DNA from: Euonymus europaeus
Lineage: Eukaryota > Streptophyta > Magnoliopsida > Celastrales > Celastraceae
Direction of reading: 5' to 3'
NCBI GenBank assembly: GCA_963580455.1
Contig: OY756962.1
Location: 27,789,001-27,853,000 of the forward strand
Length of the DNA stretch: 64,000 bases
Under the pieces are notes generated by a model, which saw only the letters and a program-made list of their open reading frames with translations, was not told where the DNA came from and did not search any database. Positions 1-9,597 of this stretch are shown one piece after another. The position numbers and the translations under genes were made by a program. Position 1 is the first letter of the stretch; the number at the start of each line of letters is the position of its first letter.

Positions 1-30
1 CGTAAACGGTTTTATGAATATCCGTTGACT

Positions 31-47
31 CCGAGTTCTGAATTCGG
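31..47. other. 17-bp near-perfect dyad centred on the GAATTC region (example copy)
   Basis: CCGAGTTCTGAATTCGG has two 8-bp arms around a central T. The only imperfection is a G opposite T at arm position 5, which would be a wobble pair in a folded strand. The dyad recurs at the same position in almost every monomer and lies in the constant part of the repeat. Its inner 11 bp (32-42) is also exactly complementary to 112-122 of the same monomer. Confidence 0.85.
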
Positions 48-122
48 TGATTTTTGGCTTGATTTCACACTAATTTTCGAGCTCTACGATCCTTGCATTT
101 CGGATTTTGATTTCAGAACTCG
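32..122. repeat. 11-bp perfect inverted repeat within the monomer (example copy)
   Basis: CGAGTTCTGAA at 32-42 is the exact reverse complement of TTCAGAACTCG at 112-122, with 69 bp between. Beyond the 11 bp there is one mismatch and then three more matching bases (TCG), where the monomer carries the TTCGATTTC form. The arrangement is present in most monomers because both arms are largely conserved. It could fold into a stem on a single strand or transcript. Confidence 0.8.
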
Positions 123-169
123 TGGCTAGTTGGTCTCTTTTCACCTAGTTTGCCGCGAAATGTGGTTTC

Positions 170-179
170 TTTACGTAAA
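170..179. other. TTTACGTAAA perfect palindrome at the monomer junction (example copy)
   Basis: A 10-bp perfect dyad present at nearly every monomer junction, so roughly 360 copies in the window. Exceptions I noted are at the starts of monomers 22029 (TTTAAGTAAA), 23747 (TTTACATAAA), and 34302, 36378, 47450, 51775 and 62673 (all TTTATGTAAA). Six of these seven changes are transitions at the central CpG. The core resembles ACGT-type bZIP sites (TTACGTAA is a known PAR bZIP/NFIL3 and Yap-type site). Binding by any protein here is inference. Confidence 0.85.
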
Positions 180-334
180 CGGTTTTATGAATATCCGTTG
201 ACTCCGAGTTCTGAATTCGGTGATTTTTAGCTTGATTTCACACTACTTTTCGAGCTCTACGATCCTGGCGTTTTCAGAACTCGTGGCTAGTAGGTCTCGT
301 TTCACCTAGTTTGCCGCGAAATGTGGTTTCTTTA
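174..334 (+). repeat. 161-bp deletion monomer (first of ten)
   Basis: Relative to the 173-bp unit it lacks 12 bp from the hypervariable segment and reads GGCGTTTTCAGAACTCG. The other nine start at 2064, 3954, 5494, 6866, 8584, 9091, 12711, 21349 and 22894. All share the same junction, which implies a single founding deletion that spread by amplification. Short TTTC repeats flank the missing segment and could have mediated slippage. None occurs after 23055. Confidence 0.93.
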
Positions 335-1890
335 CGTAAACGGTTTTATGAATATCCGTTGACTCCGAGTTCTGAATTCGGTGATTTTTAGCTTGATTTC
401 ATACTAATTTTCGAGCTCTACAATCCAGGTTTTTCGGATTTCGATTTCAGAACTCGTGGCTAGTTGGTCTCGTTTCACCTAGTTAGCCGCGAAATGTGGT
501 TTCTTTACGTAAACGGTTTTATGAATATCCGTTGACTCCGAGTTCTGAATTCGGTGATTTTTAGCTTTATTTCACACTACTTTTCGAGCTCTACGATCCT
601 GGCGTTTCGGATTTCGATTTCAGAACTCGTGGCTAGTAGGTCTCGTTTCACCTAGTTAGCCGCGAAATGTGGTTTCTTTACGTAAACGGTTTTATGAATA
701 TCCGTTGACTCCGAGTTCTGAATTCGGTAATTTTTAGCTTGATTTCACACTACTTTTCAAGCTCTACGATCCTGGAATTTCGGATATTGATTTCAGAACT
801 CGTGGCTAGTTGGTCTCGTTTCACCTAGTTAACCGCGAAATGTGGTTTCTTTACGTAAACGGTTTTATGAATATCCGTTGACTCCGAGTTCTGAATTCGG
901 TGATTTTTAGCTTGATTTTACACTACTTTTCGAGCTCTACAATCTTAGGTTTTCGGATATCGATTTTAAAACTCGTGGCTAGTAGGTCTCGTTTCACCTA
1001 GTTAGCCGCGAAATGTGGTTTCTTTACGTAAACGGTTTTATGAATATCCGTTGACTCCGAGTTCTGAATTCGGTGATTTTTAGCTTGATTTCACACTACT
1101 TTTCGAGCTCTACAATCCTGGGTTTTCGGATTTCGATTTCAGAACTCGTGGCTAGTAGGTCTCGTTTCACCTAGTTTGCCGCGAAATGTGGTTTCTTTAC
1201 GTAAACGGTTTTATGAATATCCGTTGACTCCGAGTTCTGAATTCGGTGATTTTTAGCTTGATTTCACACTACTTTTCGAGCTCTACGATCCTGGCATTTC
1301 TGATTTTGATTTCAGAACTCGTGGCTAGTTGGTCTCGTTTCACCTAGTTAGCCGCAAATGTGGTTTCTTTACGTAAACGGTATTATGAATATCCGTTGAC
1401 TCCGAGTTCTGAATTCGGTGATTTTTAGCTTGATTTCACACTACTTTTCGAGCTCTACGATCCTGGGGTTTCGGATTTCGATTTTAGAACTCGTGGCTTG
1501 TTGGTCTCGTTTCACCTAGTTAGCCGCGAAATGTGGTTTCTTTACGTAAACGGTTTTATGAATATCCGTTGACTCCGAGTTCTGAATTCGGTGATTTCTA
1601 ACTTGATTTCACACTACTTTTCGAGCTCTACAATCCTGAGTTTTCGGATTTCGATTTCAGAACTCGTGGCTAGTTGGTCTCGTTTCACCTAGTTAGCCGC
1701 GAAATGTGGTTTCTTTACGTAAACGGTTTTATGAATATCCGTTGACTCCGAGTTCTGAATTCGGTGATTTTTAGCTTGATTTCACACTACTTTTCGAGCT
1801 CTACAATCCTGGGTTTTCGGATTTCGATTTCAGAACTCGTGGCTAGTAGGTCTCGTTTCACCTATTTAGCCGCGAAATGTGGTTTCTTTA

Positions 1891-3780
1891 CGTAAACGGT
1901 TTTATGAATATCCGTTGACTCCGAGTTCTGAATTCGGTGATTTTTGGCTTGATTTCACACTAATTTTCGAGCTCTACGATCCTTGCATTTCGGATTTTGA
2001 TTTCAGAACTCGTGGCTAGTTGGTCTCTTTTCACCTAGTTTGCCGCGAAATGTGGTTTCTTTACGTAAACGGTTTTATGAATATCCGTTGACTCCGAGTT
2101 CTGAATTCGGTGATTTTTAGCTTGATTTCACACTACTTTTCGAGCTCTACGATCCTGGCGTTTTCAGAACTCGTGGCTAGTAGGTCTCGTTTCACCTAGT
2201 TTGCCGCGAAATGTGGTTTCTTTACGTAAACGGTTTTATGAATATCCGTTGACTCCGAGTTCTGAATTCGGTGATTTTTAGCTTGATTTCATACTAATTT
2301 TCGAGCTCTACAATCCAGGTTTTTCGGATTTCGATTTCAGAACTCGTGGCTAGTTGGTCTCGTTTCACCTAGTTAGCCGCGAAATGTGGTTTCTTTACGT
2401 AAACGGTTTTATGAATATCCGTTGACTCCGAGTTCTGAATTCGGTGATTTTTAGCTTTATTTCACACTACTTTTCGAGCTCTACGATCCTGGCGTTTCGG
2501 ATTTCGATTTCAGAACTCGTGGCTAGTAGGTCTCGTTTCACCTAGTTAGCCGCGAAATGTGGTTTCTTTACGTAAACGGTTTTATGAATATCCGTTGACT
2601 CCGAGTTCTGAATTCGGTAATTTTTAGCTTGATTTCACACTACTTTTCAAGCTCTACGATCCTGGAATTTCGGATATTGATTTCAGAACTCGTGGCTAGT
2701 TGGTCTCGTTTCACCTAGTTAACCGCGAAATGTGGTTTCTTTACGTAAACGGTTTTATGAATATCCGTTGACTCCGAGTTCTGAATTCGGTGATTTTTAG
2801 CTTGATTTTACACTACTTTTCGAGCTCTACAATCTTAGGTTTTCGGATATCGATTTTAAAACTCGTGGCTAGTAGGTCTCGTTTCACCTAGTTAGCCGCG
2901 AAATGTGGTTTCTTTACGTAAACGGTTTTATGAATATCCGTTGACTCCGAGTTCTGAATTCGGTGATTTTTAGCTTGATTTCACACTACTTTTCGAGCTC
3001 TACAATCCTGGGTTTTCGGATTTCGATTTCAGAACTCGTGGCTAGTAGGTCTCGTTTCACCTAGTTTGCCGCGAAATGTGGTTTCTTTACGTAAACGGTT
3101 TTATGAATATCCGTTGACTCCGAGTTCTGAATTCGGTGATTTTTAGCTTGATTTCACACTACTTTTCGAGCTCTACGATCCTGGCATTTCTGATTTTGAT
3201 TTCAGAACTCGTGGCTAGTTGGTCTCGTTTCACCTAGTTAGCCGCAAATGTGGTTTCTTTACGTAAACGGTATTATGAATATCCGTTGACTCCGAGTTCT
3301 GAATTCGGTGATTTTTAGCTTGATTTCACACTACTTTTCGAGCTCTACGATCCTGGGGTTTCGGATTTCGATTTTAGAACTCGTGGCTTGTTGGTCTCGT
3401 TTCACCTAGTTAGCCGCGAAATGTGGTTTCTTTACGTAAACGGTTTTATGAATATCCGTTGACTCCGAGTTCTGAATTCGGTGATTTCTAACTTGATTTC
3501 ACACTACTTTTCGAGCTCTACAATCCTGAGTTTTCGGATTTCGATTTCAGAACTCGTGGCTAGTTGGTCTCGTTTCACCTAGTTAGCCGCGAAATGTGGT
3601 TTCTTTACGTAAACGGTTTTATGAATATCCGTTGACTCCGAGTTCTGAATTCGGTGATTTTTAGCTTGATTTCACACTACTTTTCGAGCTCTACAATCCT
3701 GGGTTTTCGGATTTCGATTTCAAAACTCGTGGCTAGTAGGTCTCGTTTCACCTATTTAGCCGCGAAATGTGGTTTCTTTA
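1891..3780 (+). repeat. 11-monomer HOR, copy 2 (1,890 bp)
   Basis: Repeats 1-1890 monomer for monomer, including the 161-bp monomer (2064-2224) and the 172-bp monomer (3090-3261). Reading the two side by side I saw one substitution only (G at 1833, A at 3723). This is either a very recent segmental duplication or gene conversion, or possibly an assembly duplication. Confidence 0.92.
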
Positions 3781-5320
3781 CGTAAACGGTTTTATGAATA
3801 TCCGTTGACTCCGAGTTCTGAATTCGGTGATTTTTAGCTTGATTTCACACTAATTTTCGAGCTCTACGATCCTTGCATTTCGGATTTTGATTTCAAAACT
3901 CGTGGCTAGTTGGTCTCGTTTCACCTAGTTAGCCGCGAAATGTGGTTTCTTTACGTAAACGGTTTTATGAATATCCGTTGACTCCGAGTTCTGAATTCGG
4001 TGATTTTTAGCTTGATTTCACACTACTTTTCGAGCTCTACGATCCTGGCGTTTTCAGAACTCGTGGCTAGTAGGTCTCGTTTCACCTAGTTTGCCGCGAA
4101 ATGTGGTTTCTTTACGTAAACGGTTTTATGAATATCCGTTGACTCCGAGTTCTGAATTCGGTGATTTTTAGCTTGATTTCACACTAATTTTCGAGCTCTA
4201 CAATCCAGGTTTTTCGGATTTCGATTTCAGAACTCGTGGCTAGTTGGTCTCGTTTCACCTAGTTAGCCGCGAAATGTGGTTTCTTTACGTAAACGGTTTT
4301 ATGAATATCCGTTGACTCCGAGTTCTGAATTCGGTGATTTCTAGCTTTATTTCACACTACTTTTCGAGCTCTACGATCCTGGCGTTTCGGATTTCGATTT
4401 CAGAACTCGTGGCTAGTAGGTCTCGTTTCACCTAGTTAGCCGCGAAATGTGGTTTCTTTACGTAAACGGTTTTATGAATATCCGTTGACTCCGAGTTCTG
4501 AATTCGGTAATTTTTAGCTTGATTTCACACTACTTTTCAAGCTCTACGATCCTTGAATTTCGGATATTGATTTCAGAACTCGTGGCTAGTTGGTCTCGTT
4601 TCACCTAGTTAGCCGCGAAATGTGGTTTCTTTACGTAAACGGTTTTATGAATATCCGTTGACTCCGAGTTCTGAATTCGGTGATTTTTAGCTTTATTTCA
4701 CACTACTTTTCGAGCTCTACGATCCTGGCGTTTCGGATTTCGATAACTCGTGGCTAGTTGGTCTCGTTTCACCTAGTTAGCCGCGAAATGTGGTTTCTTT
4801 ACGTAAACGGTTTTATGAATATCCGTTGACTCCGAGTTCTGAATTCGGTGATTTTTAGCTTGATTTCACACTACTTTTCGAGCTCTACGATCCTGGGGTT
4901 TCGGATTTCGATTTTATAACTCGTGGCTTGTTGGTCTCGTTTCACCTAGTTAGCCGCGAAATGTGGTTTCTTTACGTAAACGGTTTTATGAATATCCGTT
5001 GACTCCGAGTTCTGAATTCGGTGATTTTTAACTTGATTTCACACTACTTTTCGAGCTCTACAATCCTGGGTTTTCGGATTTCGATTTCAGAACTCGTGGC
5101 TAGTTGGTCTCGTTTCACCTAGTTAGCCGCGAAATGTGGTTTCTTTACGTAAACGGTTTTATGAATATCCGTTGACTCCGAGTTCTGAATTCGGTGATTT
5201 TTAGCTTGATTTCACACTACTTTTCGAGCTCTACAATCCTGGGTTTTCGGATTTCGATTTCAGAACTCGTGGCTAGTAGGTCTCGTTTCACCTATTTAGC
5301 CGCGAAATGTGGTTTCTTTA
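3781..5320 (+). repeat. Shortened 11-mer HOR copy: 9 monomers (1,540 bp)
   Basis: Monomer types A to E follow the 11-mer order (3781, 3954, 4115, 4288, 4461). Next comes a D-like monomer (4634) with a 5-bp deletion, and then types I, J and K (4802, 4975, 5148). Types F, G and H are missing and one D-like unit is gained, as expected from an unequal exchange between misaligned copies. Confidence 0.85.
4634..4801 (+). repeat. 168-bp deletion monomer at an HOR breakpoint
   Basis: This monomer reads CGATAACTCG at 4741-4750, where its relatives read CGATTTCAGAACTCG, so 5 bp (TTCAG) are missing. It is the only 168-bp monomer in the window. It sits exactly at the junction where the 11-mer order jumps from type E to type I, so deletion and recombination may be the same event (inference). 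Confidence 0.85.
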
Positions 5321-6865
5321 CGTAAACGGTTTTATGAATATCCGTTGACTCCGAGTTCTGAATTCGGTGATTTTTAGCTTGATTTCACACTAATTTTCGA
5401 GCTCTACGATCCTTGCATTTCGGATTTTGATTTCAGAACTCGTGGCTAGTTGGTCTCGTTTCACCTAGTTAGCCGCGAAATGTGGTTTCTTTACGTAAAC
5501 GGTTTTATGAATATCCGTTGACTCCGTGTTCTGAATTCGGTGATTTTTAGCTTGATTTCACACTACTTTTCGAGCTCTACGATCCTGGCGTTTTCAGAAC
5601 TCGTGGCTAGTAGGTCTCGTTTCACCTAGTTTGCCGCGAAATGTGGTTTCTTTACGTAAACGGTTTTATGAATATCCGTTGACTCCGAGTTCTGAATTCG
5701 GTGATTTTTAGCTTGATTTCACACTAATTTTCGAGCTCTACAATCCAGGTTTTTCGGATTTCGATTTCAGAACTCGTGGCTAGTTGGTCTCGTTTCACCT
5801 AGTTAGCCGCGAAATGTGGTTTCTTTACGTAAACGGTTTTATGAATATCCGTTGACTCCGAGTTCTGAATTCGGGGATTTTTAGCTTTATTTCACACTAC
5901 TTTTCGAGCTCTACGATCCTGGCGTTTCGGATTTCGATTTCAGAACTCGTGGCTAGTAGGTCTCGTTTCACCTAGTTAGCCGCGAAATGTGGTTTCTTTA
6001 CGTAAACGGTTTTATGAATATCCGTTGACTCCGAGTTCTGAATTCGGTAATTTTTAGCTTGATTTCACACTACTTTTCAAGCTCTACGATCCTGGAATTT
6101 CGGATATTGATTTCAGAACTCGTGGCTAGTTGGTCTCGTTTCACCTAGTTAACCGCGAAATGTGGTTTCTTTACGTAAACGGTTTTATGAATATCCGTTG
6201 ACTCCGAGTTCTGAATTCGGTGATTTTTAGCTTGATTTTACACTACTTTTCGAGCTCTACAATCTTAGGTTTTCGGATATCGATTTCAAAACTCGTGGCT
6301 AGTAGGTCTCGTTTCACCTAGTTAGCCGCGAAATGTGGTTTCTTTACGTAAACGGTTTTATGAATATCCGTTGACTCCGAGTTCTGAATTCGGTGATTTT
6401 TAGCTTGATTTCACACTACTTTTCGAGCTCTACAATCCTGGGTTTTCGGATTTCGATTTCAGAACTCGTGGCTAGTAGGTCTCGTTTCACCTAGTTTGCC
6501 GCGAAATGTGGTTTCTTTACGTAAACGGTTTTATGAATATCCGTTGACTCCGAGTTCTGAATTCGGTGATTTTTAGCTTGATTTCACACTACTTTTCGAG
6601 CTCTACGATCCTGGCATTTCTGATTTTGATTTCAGAACTCGTGGCTAGTTGGTCTCGTTTCACCTAGTTAGCCGCGAAATGTGGTTTCTTTACGTAAACG
6701 GTATTATGAATATCCGTTGACTTCGAGTTCTGAATTCGGTGATTTTTAGCTTGATTTCACACTACTTTTCGAGCTCTACAATCTTAGGTTTTCGGATTTC
6801 GATTTCAAAACTCGTGGCTAGTAGGTCTCGTTTTACCTAGTTAGCCGCGAAATGTGGTTTCTTTA
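5321..6865 (+). repeat. 11-mer HOR copy 4, incomplete, ending in a chimeric monomer
   Basis: Types A to H follow in order (5321, 5494, 5655, 5828, 6001, 6174, 6347, 6520). Monomer 6693-6865 begins like type I (GGTATTATG) but continues like type F (ACAATCTTAGG and CAAAACTCG). The same chimera recurs at 12365, so it was copied elsewhere in the array. Confidence 0.85.
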
Positions 6866-9597
6866 CGTAAACGGTTTTATGAATATCCGTTGACTCCGAG
6901 TTCTGAATTCGGTGATTTTTAGCTTGATTTCACACTACTTTTCGAGCTCTACGATCCTGGCGTTTTCAGAACTCGTGGCTAGTTGGTCTCGTTTCACCTA
7001 GTTAGCCGCGAAATGTGGTTTCTTTACGTAAACGGTTTTATGAATATCCGTTGACTCCGAGTTCTGAATTCGGTGATTTTTAGCTTGATTTCACACTACT
7101 TTTCGAGCTCTACAATCCAGGGTTTTCGGATTTTGATTTCAGAACTCGTGGCTAGTTGGTCTCGTTTCACCTAGTTAGCCGCGAAATGTGGTTTCTTTAC
7201 GTAAACGGTTTTATGAATATCCGTTGACTCCGAGTTCTGAATTCGGTGATTTTTAGCTTGATTTCACACTACTTTTCGAGCTCTACCATCCTGGATTTTC
7301 GGATTTCGATTTCAGAACTCGTGGCTAGTAGGTCTCGTTTCACCTAGTTAGCCGCGAAATGTGGTTTCTTTACGTAAACGGTTTTATGAATATCCGTTGA
7401 CTCCGAGTTCTGAATTCGGTGATTTTTAGCTTGATTTCACACTACTTTTCGAGCTCTACGATCTTGGCATTTCGGATTTTGATTTCAGAACTCGTGGCTA
7501 GTTGGTTTCGTTTCACCTAGTTAGCCGCGAAATGTGGTTTCTTTACGTAAACGGTTTTATGAATATCCGTTGACTCCGAGTTCTGAATTCGGTGATTTTT
7601 AGCTTGATTTCACACTACTTTTCGAGCTCTACAATCCTGGGTTTTCGGATTTCGATTTCAGAACTCGTGGCTAGTAGGTCTCGTTTCACCTATTTAGCCG
7701 CGAAATGTGGTTTCTTTACGTAAACGGTTTTATGAATATCGATTGACTCCGAGTTCTGAATTCGGTGATTTTTAGCTTGATTTCACACTACTTCTCGAGC
7801 TCTACAATCCTGGATTTTCGGATTTCGATTTCAGAACTCGTGGCTAGTAGGTCTCGTTTCACCTAGTTAGCCGCGAAATGTGGTTTCTTTACGTAAACGG
7901 TTTTATGAATATCCGTTGACTCCGAGTTCTGAATTCGGTGATTTTTAGCTTGATTTCACACTAATTTTCGAGCTCTACGATCCTTGCATTTCGGATTTTG
8001 ATTTCAGAACTCGTGGCTAGTTGGTCTCGTTTCACCTAGTTAGCCGCGAAATGTGGTTTCTTTACGTAAACGGTTTTATGAATATCCGTTGACTCCGAGT
8101 TCTGAATTCGGTGATTTTTAGCTTGATTTCACACTACTTTTCGAGCTCTACGATCCTGGGGTTTCGGATTTCGATTTCAGAACTCGTGGCTAGTTGGTCT
8201 CGTTTCACCTAGTTAGCCGCGAAATGTGGTTTCTTTACGTAAACGGTTTTATGAATATCCGTTGACTCCGAGTTCTGAATTCGGTGATTTTTAGCTTGAT
8301 TTCACACTACTTTTCGAGCTCTACAATCTTAGGTTTTCGGATATCGATTTCAAAACTCGTGGCTAGTAGGTCTCGTTTCACCTAGTTAGCCGCGAAATGT
8401 GGTTTCTTTACGTAAACGGTTTTATGAATATCCGTTGACTCCGAGTTCTGAATTCGGTGATTTTTAGCTTGATTTTACACTACTTTTCGAGCTCTACAAT
8501 CCTGGATTTTCGGATTTCGATTTCAGAACTCGTGGCTAGTAGGTCTCGTTTCATCTAGTTAGCCGCGAAATGTGGTTTCTTTACGTAAACGGTTTTATGA
8601 ATATCCGTTGACTCCGAGTTCTGAATTCGGTGATTTTTAGCTTGATTTCACACTACTTTTCGAGCTCTACGATCCTGGCGTTTTCAGAACTCGTGGCTAG
8701 TTGGTCTCGTTTCACCTAGTTAGCCGCGAAATGTGGTTTCTTTACGTAAACGGTTTTATGAATATCCGTTGACTCCGAGTTCTGAATTCGGTGATTTTTA
8801 GCTTGATTTCACACTACTTTTCGAGCTCTACAATCTTAGGTTTTCGGATATCGATTTCAAAACTCGTGGCTAGTAGGTCTCGTTTCACCTAGTTAGCCGC
8901 GAAATGTGGTTTCTTTACGTAAACGGTTTTATGAATATCCGTTGACTCCGAGTTCTGAATTCGGTGATTTTTAGCTTGATTTTACACTACTTTTCGAGCT
9001 CTACAATCCTGGATTTTCGGATTTCGATTTCAGAACTCGTGGCTAGTAGGTCTCGTTTCATCTAGTTAGCCGCGAAATGTGGTTTCTTTACGTAAACGGT
9101 TTTATGAATATCCGTTGACTCCGAGTTCTGAATTCGGTGATTTTTAGCTTGATTTCACACTACTTTTCGAGCTCTACGATCCTGGCGTTTTCAGAACTCG
9201 TGGCTAGTTGGTCTCGTTTCACCTAGTTAGCCGCGAAATGTGGTTTCTTTACGTAAACGGTTTTATGAATATCCGTTGACTCCGAGTTCTGAATTCGGTG
9301 ATTTTTAGCTTGATTTCACACTACTTTTCGAGCTCTACAATCCTGGGTTTTCGGATTTTGATTTCAGAACTCGTGGCTAGTTGGTCTCGTTTCACCTAGT
9401 TAGCCGCGAAATGTGGTTTCTTTACGTAAACGGTTTTATGAATATCCGTTGACTCCGAGTTCTGAATTCGGTGATTTTTAGCTTGATTTCACACTACTTT
9501 TCGAGCTCTACGATCTTGGCATTTCGGATTTTGATTTCAGAACTCGTGGCTAGTTGGTTTTGTTTCACCTAGTTAGCCGCGAAATGTGGTTTCTTTA
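6866..9597 (+). repeat. Mosaic satellite segment
   Basis: Sixteen monomers in mixed order, three of them 161 bp (6866, 8584, 9091). The order does not follow the 11-mer. It includes the first TATCGATTGAC monomer (7719), which here and later is followed by the TAATTTTCG type (7892). That pair marks the 7-mer and 8-mer blocks further right. Confidence 0.8.
8238..9251 (+). repeat. 507-bp trimer duplicated in tandem
   Basis: Monomers 8238, 8411 and 8584 (173+173+161 bp) recur as 8745, 8918 and 9091. Shared private marks are GGATATCG with CAAAACTCG in the first, GATTTTACAC with TCATCTAG in the second, and the 161-bp form in the third. I saw no difference between the two copies. Confidence 0.9.

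Larger units (their letters stand above)
1..173 (+). repeat. Reference satellite monomer (173 bp)
   Basis: First complete monomer, used here to define monomer coordinates. Layout: half of the TTTACGTAAA palindrome at 1-6 (the other half closes the preceding monomer); AACGG at 5-9 facing CCGTT at 22-26; a 17-bp dyad at 31-47 containing GAATTC; T-runs at 51-55, 63-65 and 74-77; GAGCTC at 79-84; the hypervariable segment at about 86-110; TTCAGAACTCG at 112-122; a CTAGT direct-repeat pair at about 126-150; the CpG pair GCCGCG near 152-157; then a constant stretch into the next monomer. The unit length is not a multiple of 3 and stop codons recur in all frames, so the repeat is non-coding. Confidence 0.95.
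1..1890 (+). repeat. 11-monomer HOR, copy 1 (1,890 bp)
   Basis: Monomers start at 1, 174, 335, 508, 681, 854, 1027, 1200, 1372, 1545 and 1718. The second is the 161-bp form and the eighth is 172 bp. Distinctive marks include TAATTTTCG with GATCCTTGCA in monomer 1, TTTTCAAGC with GGATATTG in monomer 5, GGTATTATG in monomer 9 and TTTCTAACTTG in monomer 10. The same order follows immediately in the next 1,890 bp. Confidence 0.93.

Noticed and set aside
23..31. TTGACTCC as a promoter element or W-box
   Set aside because: TTGAC is a short motif that recurs only because the monomer recurs. There is no gene, TATA context or transcription start nearby to give it meaning.
1..6865. CRISPR array (regular repeats with differing short segments)
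   Set aside because: The repeated part is about 145 bp and the variable part is a set of shared, related variants rather than unique spacers. There is no cas gene, and the monomer forms HORs as eukaryotic satellites do.
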